Below are positions 9,056 through 19,300 of a stretch of 64,000 nucleotides of DNA, piece after piece. The notes under the pieces were generated by a model that worked only from the letters and a program-made list of their open reading frames with translations, was not told the DNA's origin and made no database searches. The position numbers and the translations under genes were made by a program. Position 1 is the stretch's first letter. Every line of letters starts with the position of its first letter. This DNA comes from Desmonostoc muscorum FACHB-395 (lineage in GTDB: Bacteria; Cyanobacteriota; Cyanobacteriia; Cyanobacteriales; Nostocaceae), in NCBI RefSeq assembly GCF_014698035.1, contig NZ_JACJSF010000023.1, positions 1-64,000 of the forward strand, written 5' to 3'.

Positions 9056-9790
9056 GTGGCAACTATTAAATGTAGAAAAATCACTTTTGATAATATTCAG
9101 GCAATTTTGTTTGACAAAAACGGTACTCTAGAAGATTCAGAAACGTATTTGCGATCGCTCGCACAAAAGGCAACAAGATTAATAGATGCTCAAATCCCTG
9201 GAACTGGGGAACCCCTATTAATGGCATTTGGCATCAATGGCAATCTTCTAGATCCGGCAGGCTTGATATCGGTAGCGAGTCGCCGCGAAACAGAAGTTGC
9301 AGCTGCGGCATATATTGCCGAAACAGGGAAAGGATGGTTTGAGTCCTTAAAAATAGCCCGTCAAGCTTTGGATGAAGCAGAAAAATACATCGAACAAACT
9401 CCTTCACCGCTATTCGTGGGTAGCTTAGACTTGTTGAAATACCTACGCAAAGGGGGTTTAAAACTCGGTATCCTCTCAGCTGCAACAACTGATGAAGTAA
9501 ATAAGTTTGTAGCGCATCACCAATTAAGCGATTATATCCAGTTAAAAATGGGAGTAGATGAGGGGCCGAGCAAACCAGATCCAGTCCTATTTTTGCAAGC
9601 TTGCGAAGCATTGGGAGTTGAACCAGGTGCCACCTTGATGGTAGGTGATGCAGTTGGCGATATGCAAATGGCACGTAATGCTAAAGCCGCAGGTTGTATT
9701 GGTATTACTTGGGTGGGTAAGTCAGATAATGTCCGAGGTGCAGATGTGGTGATTAATCAACTTGATGAAATCCAGATTTTAGAAGATTAG
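9056..9790 (+). CDS. HAD-superfamily hydrolase with variant motif I
   Basis: A 244-residue haloacid dehalogenase-fold protein, start GTG at 9056. Motif I is ILFDKNGTLED (residues 17-27): the nucleophile Asp is present, but the second Asp of the usual DxDGT is Asn. Motif II is ILSAATTDEV near residue 140, motif III the Lys in GPSKPDPVLF near residue 173, and motif IV is MVGDAVGDMQMA near residue 197. A helical cap lies at residues 30-120. The order fits the phosphoglycolate-phosphatase-like group. The Asn for Asp change, giving DKNGT (close to the DKTGT of P-type ATPases), may alter or lower phosphatase activity. The substrate is unknown. It stands alone between terminators. Confidence 0.85.
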   Translation: MATIKCRKITFDNIQAILFDKNGTLEDSETYLRSLAQKATRLIDAQIPGTGEPLLMAFGINGNLLDPAGLISVASRRETEVAAAAYIAETGKGWFESLKIARQALDEAEKYIEQTPSPLFVGSLDLLKYLRKGGLKLGILSAATTDEVNKFVAHHQLSDYIQLKMGVDEGPSKPDPVLFLQACEALGVEPGATLMVGDAVGDMQMARNAKAAGCIGITWVGKSDNVRGADVVINQLDEIQILED

Positions 9791-9876
9791 CAGCCTTAAC
9801 AAGTAGAATTCGCAGAGGTTACAGGCACATAAACGAGAGCTACACAGATTTGGTCTAAGGTTAAATCAAGAGTATG

Positions 9877-9897
9877 AAACCCGCGCAGGCGGGTTTT
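9877..9897 (+). terminator. Terminator hairpin downstream of HAD gene
   Basis: Eight-base stem AAACCCGC/GCGGGTTT with a 4-base loop, then TTGACTTTA. The sequence ACCCGCGCAGGCGGGTTT also occurs as part of a dispersed cyanobacterial repeat, so it may be both. Confidence 0.7.
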
Positions 9898-10031
9898 GAC
9901 TTTATAGGCGCGGTTTCTAACAGCCGATTTTAAGTTGACTAAATAAAGAAAATTTTATATCATACTAATTTTTTTATGTCAAGTAAGATAGACTAAAATA
10001 TTAATTACTTCTCACAATTGCGAAACAAGCC

Positions 10032-10622
10032 ATGCAAAACACAGAAACGACGTTAAGGCTTCGCCTGTGGACAGTTGAAGAATACCATCGGATGGCTGAG
10101 GCTGGGATTTTTGGTGCAGATGAACGAGTAGAACTCCTAGAAGGAAAGATTATTTGGATGATTGCTAAAGGGAAAGCCCATCGTTCAGCAGTGGGGAGAA
10201 CAGATAGATTACTGCAAAATAGTTTGAGAAATCGGGCTTGGGTATGTATTCAAGACCCAGTAAAGTTAAACGCACGATCTGAACCAGAACCGGATATAGC
10301 TGTCGTTAAAGTAGATCCACTAGACTACGCAGACCACCATCCCACTCCAAAAGAAGTTTATCTGATTATTGAAGTAGCAGATAGCAGCCTGAAACTAGAC
10401 TGCGAAATCAAAGCTAAAGCCTACTCGCAAGCGGGAATTACAGATTATTGGGTGTTAGATGTGGTTAGTCGTCAATTGCACGTCTTTCGAGAACCAACTC
10501 AGAATGGCTATCAAAATGAAGTGATTTTGGCAGAAGATGCGACTATTTCACCTTTAGAGTTTCCTGATTTGAGCATTACGGTTTTAGAAATGTTACCGCC
10601 CGTAATTGTGATTGGATCTTAG
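10032..10622 (+). CDS. Uma2 family (DUF820) putative endonuclease
   Basis: A 196-residue protein of the Uma2/DUF820 family, a PD-(D/E)XK-fold group very expanded in cyanobacteria. Diagnostic stretches are LWTVEEYHRMAEAGIFGADERVELLEGKII (residues 13-40), SEPEPDIAVVK near residue 90 with the catalytic acid, and EVYLIIEVADSSLKLDCEIKAKAYSQAGITDYWVLD (residues 112-147), where E-V...K forms the rest of the active-site pattern. Length is normal and the gene looks intact. The biological role of these proteins is not settled; they are often linked to mobile DNA. It has no operon partner; the next gene is convergent. Confidence 0.85.
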   Translation: MQNTETTLRLRLWTVEEYHRMAEAGIFGADERVELLEGKIIWMIAKGKAHRSAVGRTDRLLQNSLRNRAWVCIQDPVKLNARSEPEPDIAVVKVDPLDYADHHPTPKEVYLIIEVADSSLKLDCEIKAKAYSQAGITDYWVLDVVSRQLHVFREPTQNGYQNEVILAEDATISPLEFPDLSITVLEMLPPVIVIGS

Positions 10623-10693
10623 TTGAGAGTTAATTTTATCAAAAAAAACGTATTTAAGCCCGCTGTACCCATCTCCAAAGTAACAAAATAAAG

Positions 10694-11122
10694 TTATTTT
10701 CTAATATTAATATTATTTATTTTTGTCCCAATAATTGATTGTTCTTTATCCTTAATTAAAAATTTAGAACTATTAATTCTCATAACTTCATAATTTTCTA
10801 CCATAAGTACCGAACTTAAAGTAGCTATCATATCTGCAATGGATATCTTAAAAACTAGTGGTATCCTTAAGTTCAAAAAGGATTTTGGCATAGTTTTAAC
10901 ATTTAAATATAATTTTTTTTGACTTACGTACCATACCCCAGTAAATTTATTCCCTGTTATAAGTTCTTTCGGTTTAGAGAAAAGCAATGTTTGAACCGTG
11001 GTTTGTTCATAAGTCATATCATCTTTAAATTCAATAGTAACTTTTTCGGAAGACGTATCAAAACGCCATTTTCCAAAAAGTAAAATTTCTATTTCTATAT
11101 CAGAATGCTTACTATTACTCAT
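10694..11122 (-). CDS. Small hypothetical protein, third gene of the aptE operon
   Basis: A 142-residue soluble protein, rich in beta-prone segments (LLFGKWRFDTSSEKVTIEF, KFTGVWYVSQKKLYLNV). The pattern 'GKWRF...GVWYV' faintly recalls lipocalin-like domains, but I do not assign a family. I chose ATG 11122 although the frame is open to 11185, because GAGG sits seven bases before 11122 (TTTGAGGATAAAC), and because this start leaves a 25-base gap to the upstream gene rather than an overlap. It is the last gene of a three-gene unit with the exporter (12897-14924) and the GUN4-domain protein (11148-12866). Confidence 0.65.
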   Translation of the reverse strand: MSNSKHSDIEIEILLFGKWRFDTSSEKVTIEFKDDMTYEQTTVQTLLFSKPKELITGNKFTGVWYVSQKKLYLNVKTMPKSFLNLRIPLVFKISIADMIATLSSVLMVENYEVMRINSSKFLIKDKEQSIIGTKINNINIRK

Positions 11123-11147
11123 GTTTATCCTCAAATTAGCTTTAGCT

Positions 11148-12866
11148 CTAATTTTTCCTATTCTTAATAAATGTGCGATTATCACATAAGGAAGTTTCGT
11201 GACAAGTTTTTATACGAGAAAAGAATAAATGCATCTGCCAAACTAACCAAGACTTGACCCGCCAAGCTCCCATTGAAAGGTGTTCTGTAGATGATTTTGG
11301 GGATAAGTCAAAACTATGTTGATCGTAGTGTAACCATTGAGCTGGCAAGTGTCCCATCGGTGTCATAGGGGACAATTTAAAAGTTAGTTGCTCATAGTCT
11401 AACCAGTTTCCCTCTGTTCGCCAACCAAGGCGATCGCCAAGTCTTTTTTCTGTTTCGTAATCTACCTGGCCACCCATTTCGCTCCAGATAGTTTGCTGAA
11501 CAGTAAAGCCGAAATAGCCATAACTATATTGATCCCAAAGTTGATCGATAGTGTGAAGGTCTTGACAAGAAAAGTTATCAATATCTTCCTTATAAACTTC
11601 ATTCCAATAATTTTTACTCATGACTTTTAGCATTATTTTAGTGGTTTCAATATCAGCCTCTTTCCAATGATGTTGTGCTAAGAGATCCCGCAATTGGGTA
11701 TAATCAATACCTTTATTGCTGGGAAATGTTTTTGGCAAAGTAACATTGTTATTAGTCAGTCCTATCAATCCTGTTTCTTCAACAGGAGATAGAGAATCTG
11801 TAGAGACAAAATTTACTTCTGCTATATCTAGCGCTTTTCTTTGATCTGTTAGTTGCTTGGATATATAGTTAGATATTAAATCAATGCTCTTGTCTAAAAA
11901 GACACCATTTTCGCTCAAATCAAAATTATGGATTTGCCAATCTAATAATTGAGATTGAATAAAAGCATCTTTTAATCTGGCTTTTTTCTCATAACTTGTC
12001 ACCATAAAATCGAGAAAACTTTCAGAAATAGCCTCGTTTTTTTCCAGGTTAAACAAGTTTGATTGATACTTTAAAATATTATCTCCTAAATTTTTAATAT
12101 CTCCAACAGTTGCATAAAAATATTCATCTACCTTTATGACTTCATCTATTAAAGATTGAAAGGGACTAAAGTATTCTTGTAAAGAATTTTCAAGATTGAT
12201 TGCAGTGTGGGCAATTTTAGCTATTTCTTGACGAATTTTATAGGCTTTTCTTTGATATTCGTAAATCTCTTGATATACTTCTAAATCTTTTACTATTTGT
12301 TGAATAACTTCTTTTTGATTTTTTGTATCTTCTGCAAGGTTTTTAATCCCTTCACCAAGCAGTTTTATTTTTTCTAGCATTAAGAAATAAGCATTACTCA
12401 ATAGCAAAACTGCTTTGAGGTTTTCTTGCTTTTCCCATGTTAGCTCATCAAGTATTTTCGGATTATTATGATTTTTTAGCTCTAATTTACTTCTTTCGTC
12501 TTCTAAGGCTTTTATAGCCAAATATTTTTGTTTAAATAATTCTTTTAAGTCATCCGCAAGATTTAATAAAAAATCATGATAATTGTCCTTGTAATTTTCT
12601 AAAAAATCAATAATATGGCTGTAATCTTTAATAAATAATTGGATTTCCTGAAAAACTTCTCCTTGGCTAATTTCTTCTTTTCGCTTAATTATCCCGCCAA
12701 GTTGATGACGATATCGAACGCCTTCTTTAATTAATCTTTGACGTTCTCTAATTTTTTTTTGAACTATTTTTACAGCATTATTTTTTAGAACTGGTAATTG
12801 ATAGGTTCTTTCATAAATGGAAATAGTCTTGTAAGTAATTAGTTGTCTTTGCTGTTTAGTTAGCAT
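11148..12866 (-). CDS. Long coiled-coil protein with C-terminal GUN4 domain
   Basis: A 572-residue protein with two parts. Residues about 15-350 are highly charged and helical (KIVQKKIRERQRLIKEGVRY, many Leu/Ile heptads), a likely coiled coil with no membrane helix. Residues about 385-520 form a GUN4 domain: DYTQLRDLLAQHHWKEADIET, then IDQLWDQYSYGYFGFTVQQT and the closing GDRLGWRTEGNWLDYEQLTF. GUN4 binds porphyrins such as Mg-protoporphyrin IX and activates Mg-chelatase. Multi-domain GUN4 proteins in cyanobacteria are thought to be sensors, but the role is not established. The C-terminal part seems to repeat its WLDYEQLTFKLSP segment as WLHYDQHSFDLSP. The gene starts 30 bases after the exporter gene, so the two are very likely co-transcribed. 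Confidence 0.8.
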   Translation of the reverse strand: MLTKQQRQLITYKTISIYERTYQLPVLKNNAVKIVQKKIRERQRLIKEGVRYRHQLGGIIKRKEEISQGEVFQEIQLFIKDYSHIIDFLENYKDNYHDFLLNLADDLKELFKQKYLAIKALEDERSKLELKNHNNPKILDELTWEKQENLKAVLLLSNAYFLMLEKIKLLGEGIKNLAEDTKNQKEVIQQIVKDLEVYQEIYEYQRKAYKIRQEIAKIAHTAINLENSLQEYFSPFQSLIDEVIKVDEYFYATVGDIKNLGDNILKYQSNLFNLEKNEAISESFLDFMVTSYEKKARLKDAFIQSQLLDWQIHNFDLSENGVFLDKSIDLISNYISKQLTDQRKALDIAEVNFVSTDSLSPVEETGLIGLTNNNVTLPKTFPSNKGIDYTQLRDLLAQHHWKEADIETTKIMLKVMSKNYWNEVYKEDIDNFSCQDLHTIDQLWDQYSYGYFGFTVQQTIWSEMGGQVDYETEKRLGDRLGWRTEGNWLDYEQLTFKLSPMTPMGHLPAQWLHYDQHSFDLSPKSSTEHLSMGAWRVKSWLVWQMHLFFSRIKTCHETSLCDNRTFIKNRKN

Positions 12867-12896
12867 GACCTTGATTTTAAAAAGGAAAAATATTTG

Positions 12897-14924
12897 TTAA
12901 GCTCGTACCCATTTCAACACCTTTGGGTCTTTGTCATAGCGGTAGGTAAAGCCATCATTAGCAGTAATGGACTTCCCAAGGCTAGCCTTGCTTCTGATGG
13001 TGTTAATGCTACAGTCTGTTAATGTCTGCATTTCTTTATGAGAAAGACCTTCGATTGTACCTATCTCGATAGATATTTCTGGTTTAGTTTGGGATTCATT
13101 GTTGGGTAAAACATCTATTGTAATTTCAGGCTTTTTAGGAAGATTAATGACAGCTTCTTTTGCTTTTTGTAGTTGATAATCCTGTACGCTAATAATTTTC
13201 CAGCTAGAATCTCCTGATAGTTCCAAAACCCATTGATGATAATTAAATAAACTTTCTCTATGTCCCACACTGATAAAAGTTGTTTTTGTGTTTTGCAACT
13301 GTTGATATAAACTCTCTTCATTTTTCAAATCTAAAGCACTTGTTGCTTCATCTAATATAGTAAATCTAGGATGAGTAATTAGTAGTCGTGCAAATGCAAG
13401 GCGTTGTTGTTCTCCTAGTGATAATATGTTCTCCCAAGGAACTTCTGTATCAAAGCCATCTACTCGACTCAACAAGTTTTGTAGGTTGACTTGTTGCAAA
13501 ACTTCTTTGAGTTCTGCATCGGTCATCTTACGAGTTGTATTGGGATAGAGCAATTGTTCACGCAAAGTTCCCAAAATTATATAAGGACGTTGGGGCAAAA
13601 ATAACACTTCTTCTAATGGAGGTCGTACCAGACGACCAGTACCTGCATTCCACAAGCCAGCGATCGCTCTCAATAGAGAGCTTTTACCTCGACCACTAGG
13701 CCCAACAATCAATAAGCCTTCTCCAGGTTGAACCTCAAGTGACAAATCTTCAACAATCACCTGTTCATAGTTGGGTGTTTGTAAAGTGATATTCTCAAAA
13801 GCGAGATGGTTTTCTTCTATTGTTTTAATAGTACTTACTTTCTCTGGTTCTTTGGTAACAAATTCTAAAGCATCTGTAAACTCACCCAAACGTTGAACGT
13901 AACTAGAAAATCGTCCCGAAGTTGCAAATTCTCTAATTAATTCTGCCATAGCAGTAGCAAACAAATTACAAGCTAAACTGGCTTGAGCAATTTCTCCAAA
14001 TTCAATTTCACCTCTAATCTGTAAAGGCCCGAATACTATAAATGGAAATATTTGGATAGCCGCCTGATATCCTCTGTTAAAAATATCCTGAGTTAACTCC
14101 CAATTAATCTTGCGTTTAGCACTTTGAATAATATTATTAAATCTTTGCTGGATTATATTTAATTCTTTTTTTTCTCCCTGAAAGAAAGCTATTGATTCAG
14201 CGTGATTACGTACATGAGTCAGGCTATAAGCATAGTTTGCATCAAATTCGAGTTCCTCTTGTTTAATCTTATTCAATTCTTGAGCCAAATAAACAGCAAT
14301 TAAATTGCCTATTATCGTATAAACAACCAATACAACTGCAACAAATTGGGAGAGAGACCAGATAATTATTAAAAAAGTTGCCATCTCCAGCACTTTTTCT
14401 AGAAAAGTAGCCGAAAACGTGAGAGCATTTCTGATTAAAGGTTCAATTTCTTGGGATATTCGTTGATCTGGATTATCAATATCGGATTTGAAATTGATTT
14501 TATAATAGGCACGATTGCTTAAATATTTTTCTAAAACATGATTATTTAGCCATTCATACCAATCAAGAGCGATTTTTTTTCTAACAAATTTAGAAAATCC
14601 TACTAAGAGTGTTACGCAGATAAGGGCAGCACCATAAACTAATAATGTATTAATAAATTCATTAAAATCTTTTTCTTCAGTAATGATATCTAGCAAATAG
14701 CGGCTAACAAAACTATTAAAGGCAGTTACACCGACAAGCATTATTATTAATAATATCAGGATGATGAGCATTCCCCATGCACGAATCACGTCTGAAAATG
14801 CTCGTCCCAATGCCTCTGTGGGATACCAGTAAGGCCCTGCGATCGCTTTGATATCTTCCCAAAATTGAGTAAAAGCTGAAGGGGTATTGGTTAGGGATTG
14901 ATTATGAACGGTTTTAGATTGCAT
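12897..14924 (-). CDS. aptE: ABC exporter (fused membrane + ATPase), anabaenopeptin transport
   Basis: A 675-residue half-size ABC transporter of the SbmA/BacA-YddA type (ABC_membrane_2). An N-terminal six-helix domain (residues about 45-340) contains the family signature near LNNHVLEKYLSNRAYYKINF. It is followed by an ATPase domain (about 385-575) with Walker A GPSGRGKSS, signature LSLGEQQR, Walker B FTILDEATSALD and switch His in SVGHR. A C-terminal extension of about 60 residues (IEGLSHKEMQTLTDCSINTI onward) is not part of the usual fold and resembles a small DNA- or protein-binding helix-turn-helix. Genes of this type (AptE) accompany known anabaenopeptin clusters and are thought to export the peptide. 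Here it lies after hphA on the same strand, 204 bases away, so it may have its own promoter. Confidence 0.82.
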   Translation of the reverse strand: MQSKTVHNQSLTNTPSAFTQFWEDIKAIAGPYWYPTEALGRAFSDVIRAWGMLIILILLIIMLVGVTAFNSFVSRYLLDIITEEKDFNEFINTLLVYGAALICVTLLVGFSKFVRKKIALDWYEWLNNHVLEKYLSNRAYYKINFKSDIDNPDQRISQEIEPLIRNALTFSATFLEKVLEMATFLIIIWSLSQFVAVVLVVYTIIGNLIAVYLAQELNKIKQEELEFDANYAYSLTHVRNHAESIAFFQGEKKELNIIQQRFNNIIQSAKRKINWELTQDIFNRGYQAAIQIFPFIVFGPLQIRGEIEFGEIAQASLACNLFATAMAELIREFATSGRFSSYVQRLGEFTDALEFVTKEPEKVSTIKTIEENHLAFENITLQTPNYEQVIVEDLSLEVQPGEGLLIVGPSGRGKSSLLRAIAGLWNAGTGRLVRPPLEEVLFLPQRPYIILGTLREQLLYPNTTRKMTDAELKEVLQQVNLQNLLSRVDGFDTEVPWENILSLGEQQRLAFARLLITHPRFTILDEATSALDLKNEESLYQQLQNTKTTFISVGHRESLFNYHQWVLELSGDSSWKIISVQDYQLQKAKEAVINLPKKPEITIDVLPNNESQTKPEISIEIGTIEGLSHKEMQTLTDCSINTIRSKASLGKSITANDGFTYRYDKDPKVLKWVRA

Positions 14925-15065
14925 ATTCTCGAAATCAGTTAAGACTCTTAAGGCTGACTGAATAATTTTGGTATTTTACTATATTGACTACATTCTTTGT
15001 TTTGCAATGCTTTTAGGGTTTTACAGTAATGTGCAAACAAAGTCTATATGTTTTAGCTGTAGGAT

Positions 15066-15111
15066 GTAGCTCGCGGATATTTTTTCCCATCCCATGACAG
15101 TAGCGAGCTAC
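15066..15111 (-). repeat. Inverted repeat between hphA and aptE
   Basis: Perfect 9-base arms GTAGCTCGC (15066-15074) and GCGAGCTAC (15103-15111) with a 28-base loop, just after the hphA stop codon. On the minus strand no clear T-run follows, so it may be a weak terminator, an intercistronic hairpin or a dispersed repeat. Confidence 0.45.
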
Positions 15112-15127
15112 TATACGAGAACATAGA

Positions 15128-16306
15128 TTATTTAAAGACCCCATTTTTCCATAACTCTAATACCTCGTTGGCTGTAAAATAACGTTCTTGCTCAACAGCA
15201 AGAGATTTGATCACTGAGCGCATTTTTTCATATTGATTTCTGGGTTGGGGATTTTGTAATTGCTTTTCAAATAGATATTGAAAATTACTGACTCCACTCC
15301 ATTTGCCGAAGAGAACTTCTATAGTGCTGTAACGCAAAGCAGCATAGCTTTGAGGATCGCTAAACAAAGAATTGACATGGATACCTGATTCGTGACGTTG
15401 AGCAGTTTGAGAGTAAGGGGGAGCAGGACGAATCCCTAGTTGCTCTATGTAATTAGTCACTGCGGCGATCGCATCATAATTAATCCCTTTGACTTCGATT
15501 CCGAAACGGACTCGCAACCCATTTAATACCTGCTCAATCGCAACATTTCCGGCTCTCTCACCAATCCCGGAAAATGTACCCGATACTAAAGTCGCTCCGG
15601 CCATAACGGACTGGAGAGTATTTTCGAGAGCCAAGCCCATGTCATTGTGGTAGTGTACCCCGAAAGCAACGCCTGTTGTACGTTGGAGCAGATCATTAAC
15701 CCAGATATAACTCTTTTCTGGACTGAGGACTCCGACTGTATCACAAAGTAAAAAGTTTTCAATATAAGGGCTGCATGAGCGGATACATTGCACTAAAAAG
15801 TCAAAATCGGCTCTTGAAGCATCCTCGGCGGCAAAGTCTACCCTAAGACCAGCAACCTTAGTGGCATAGCGCAAATTTTCGACAATTGTATCAATGGCGT
15901 TTTGGCGAATTATTTCGATTACTTTTTTAGGGATATCGTCATCAATGGTTTTTCCTTTAAACTCGTTCAACAAACGGATCTGAGGATCTCGCAAAAACAG
16001 CAGGCGATCGGAAAGACCGTAAAAAAGGATAATGCGCTTAACTCCGTACATTTTGGCTTTATCAATGTACTCCTTTCCCATTAAGGTACAAGCAGTGAGC
16101 AGACTATCGAATCCCTCTAATACTAATGATTTGACTAATTCTTCTTCTTGTTTACAAACACTGGGCATGATAGCGAGTCCATCGACTCCCGTTTGAGCAA
16201 TGGAATAGGCAAGTTTTTGTTTAGTTGGATAAGAGAAGAAGATGCCTGCTTGTTGTTCTCCATCACGCAGGGTTTCATCGGAAATTCTGATAGAAATAGT
16301 TTCCAT
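15128..16306 (-). CDS. hphA: 2-benzylmalate synthase-like enzyme (homophenylalanine pathway)
   Basis: A 392-residue DRE-TIM metallolyase related to 2-isopropylmalate and homocitrate synthases. SDETLRDGEQQAG (residues 9-21) is the metal/substrate motif and GVHYHNDMGLALENTL near residue 215 carries the HxHND metal ligands. It lacks the roughly 130-residue C-terminal regulatory domain of LeuA, as expected for HphA. HphA condenses acetyl-CoA with phenylpyruvate (or the 4-hydroxy analogue), the first step of chain extension to L-homophenylalanine or L-homotyrosine. HphCD and HphB, needed for the next steps, are encoded 23 kb upstream beyond the synthetase genes. The start at 16306 is preceded by ATAGGTATA. 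It lies 67 bases after aptD, consistent with the same transcript. Leucine biosynthesis is less likely given the missing domain and the neighbours. Confidence 0.88.
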   Translation of the reverse strand: METISIRISDETLRDGEQQAGIFFSYPTKQKLAYSIAQTGVDGLAIMPSVCKQEEELVKSLVLEGFDSLLTACTLMGKEYIDKAKMYGVKRIILFYGLSDRLLFLRDPQIRLLNEFKGKTIDDDIPKKVIEIIRQNAIDTIVENLRYATKVAGLRVDFAAEDASRADFDFLVQCIRSCSPYIENFLLCDTVGVLSPEKSYIWVNDLLQRTTGVAFGVHYHNDMGLALENTLQSVMAGATLVSGTFSGIGERAGNVAIEQVLNGLRVRFGIEVKGINYDAIAAVTNYIEQLGIRPAPPYSQTAQRHESGIHVNSLFSDPQSYAALRYSTIEVLFGKWSGVSNFQYLFEKQLQNPQPRNQYEKMRSVIKSLAVEQERYFTANEVLELWKNGVFK

Positions 16307-16373
16307 TATACCTATTGCAGAATCATTTTATAGTGGGCTAAAGAAAGGGGTAAGAATAGACTATTGAAATACT

Positions 16374-19300
16374 CTATTCTGCTGTATTTACCATCAGATT
16401 ATGTAATTGTGCAGCTAATAGTTTGACATTGGGTTCATAAAGCATCTGACCGTGGTTGCCAGGTACAGAAATTACTTTGACAGGCTTTTGAGTATAGGGT
16501 TGCCATCCCCAATCGGGTAGATTGTAATCAGAAAAAGCTTGGAGTTCTTGTAAGACAATCTCCTTAACTTCTTGAGCGCGGAATAAAACAATCGGGGCAG
16601 AAATTGGATCATTAGGCTGATAATTAGCGTAATTCAGTGTTAGTCCTTTCATCACTTTCATATTGGTTTTGAGTAAAGAAAGTGTGGAGTGTTCCGGTAA
16701 AACATTATTTCTGTACAAATACTCTGCCGCTAAATTCCACCTAGCTAGGTCATTAGGTTGAGCAGCTAAATCGTCGTATTGTAGTCCTAAAGAAACTCCC
16801 TTTAAAACTTCAATTCGTCGAATTAATTGCCAGATCCAATCAAGCTCTGCCCTATCAGTAAAATACTCAGGCTGAGAAACCAGTCCAGCATCCAAGATAG
16901 CTAGTAAACTTACCGTTTCACCTTGCTTTTCGAGTTGGGAAGCCATTTCAAAAGCAACGGCACAACCTGAAGAGTATCCTGCTAATATATATGGGCTTTT
17001 CGCTTGCTGTTGACGCAATATATCAATCAATTGATTTGCATGGGTTACTACTGATTCAGGGAGTGCGCTAGAGCCGTCTCTTCCTGGAGTTTCCAGTCCA
17101 TATACTGGTCGCTCAGTTCCTAAATTAATTGCTAAATCTCGAAAATAGAACCCGTGTCCGTTTGCGCCAGGAAGAAAAAATAGAGGGGTTGCATTTCCTT
17201 GAGGTTGGAGTAAAAGTAAATCGGGATTTGACTGTTGAAGCTCAGTATTACAAAGTTGTTCTGCGAGTTGAGCAATAGTAGGATTCTGAAATAAATTACT
17301 TAAAGAAAGATGTTGCCCAAACACCTGTTGAATATTATTGAGCAGTTTGATTGCTAATAAAGAATGACCGCCCAAATCGAAAAAGTTATTATGAATCCCA
17401 ATATCTTGATGTTCGAGTACAGCAGACCAAACTTGCGCTAGTTGTTGTTCAATTTCGTTACGTGGAGCTACATATAAGCCCTCAATTACTCCATTTGGAG
17501 TAGGTAAAGATTTTCGGTCAACTTTGCCATTGGGAGTTAAAGGCAACTCATCCAATACGATGATCTGAGCAGGTATCATATAATCGGGCAGACGGGATTT
17601 TAGATGATTTTTTAATTGGGTAGATAAATCATTGGTGATTCCCGTTACATAAGCAATTAAACTCTGGTTACTCTCAGTTTTATATAAGGTGACAATTGCT
17701 TCTTTAACTGATGGATGTTGCAACAAAATCGATTCAATTTCACCGAGTTCAATCCGAAAACCCCGTAATTTAATCTGATTGTCTATTCGACCCAGATATT
17801 CAAGGTTTCCATCAGATTTCCATCTTGCTAAGTCGCCAGTTTTGTAAATTCGCTCAATTTGACCGAATAATTCAACTTCAATAAATTTTTGAGCGGTTAA
17901 ATCTGGACGATTTAGATAGCCTCGTGCCAAACCCACACCAGCGATGCATAATTCTCCAGGTATGCCAGGAGTTAATGGTTGGTTGTGAGGATCTAATATA
18001 TAAATGCGGATATTAGATAATGGTTGACCAATCGGTGGTTTCTTTCCATTAGGATGACAAAGTGCGATCGCAGCATTAACCGTAGATTCTGTAGGCCCGT
18101 AACAATTGAATAAATGCTGCTCTATTCCCCACTGCGCCACCAATTCTGCTGAACAAGCCTCACCACCAACGCCTATGGTTTGCAAATCGGGTAAGGTCGC
18201 TTGAGGTAAAACAGATAAGGCCGAAGGAGATAAAAAGCCGTGGGAAATTTTATGATGAGTTAAAAAGTCAACTAAAATTTGACTGGGTAACAAGGTTTCT
18301 TTTTTAGCAAGATACAAGCAAGCACCAGTGACGAAGGTAGTCGCAATTTCAGCAACAGATAGATCAAAACTAAAGGAACCAAACTGAAGTAAACGGCTGT
18401 TTTGTTTAACTTGAAAAGTTTCAGCCCAAGCCAAGCTTAAATTGACAATTGCTTGATGCTCAATCATTACCCCTTTTGGTCGTCCTGTCGAACCAGAAGT
18501 ATAGATTACATAAGCCAAATCATTAGGCATACTTTGAGGGCTAGGATTTTCTTTTAACGTGGTAAAAGTTTCTTTATCTAAACAAATTATTTGACAGGGG
18601 TTTTTCAGTTCAGCGATTGGTAATTGATTTAGCAGAAAACTTTGGGTCAGCAACACTGATGTCCCAGAATCTTCTAACATGAACTCAATACGCTCTTTAG
18701 GATAATTGGGATCAATCGGCACATAAGCCCCGCCTGCTTTCAGGATAGCGAGTACACCGATAATCATTTCACTAGACCGTTCAACGCAGATACCAATTAA
18801 AGTGTCTGGTTTAATTTTGTGATTTTGAATTAGATAATGAGCAAGTTGGTTCGCTTTTTGATTGAGTTGCTGATAAGTTAAGCTTTGGGATTCAAACACC
18901 AAAGCGAGATTATTAGGGTTTTTAGCAACTTGTTGTTCAAATATCTCAGCTAAAGTTTTATCGTCAGGATAAGCGTTTTGAGTTTGATTCCAGCGTTGTA
19001 GTTGCAGAAGTTCGGGCGCTGTCATCAAAGGTAAAGTATTGATAGGTTGTTGAGGATTATCAATAATTCCCTTCAGCAGAACTTCAAACTGTTCCGCCAT
19101 CCGTTGGATAGTAGCCTTTTCAAAAAGATCGGTGGCGTATTCCCAAGTTAAATCTAACTGGTTATTAGATTCTATTACCATAAGTGTTAGGTCAAACTTA
19201 GCAAACGGATAGCTTAATGGGAGCCATTCAATCTCTAATTCTGGCAAACTTAGGTCGGGACTTTCGTTATTTTCCAGTGCGAACATGACCTGGAATAAGG

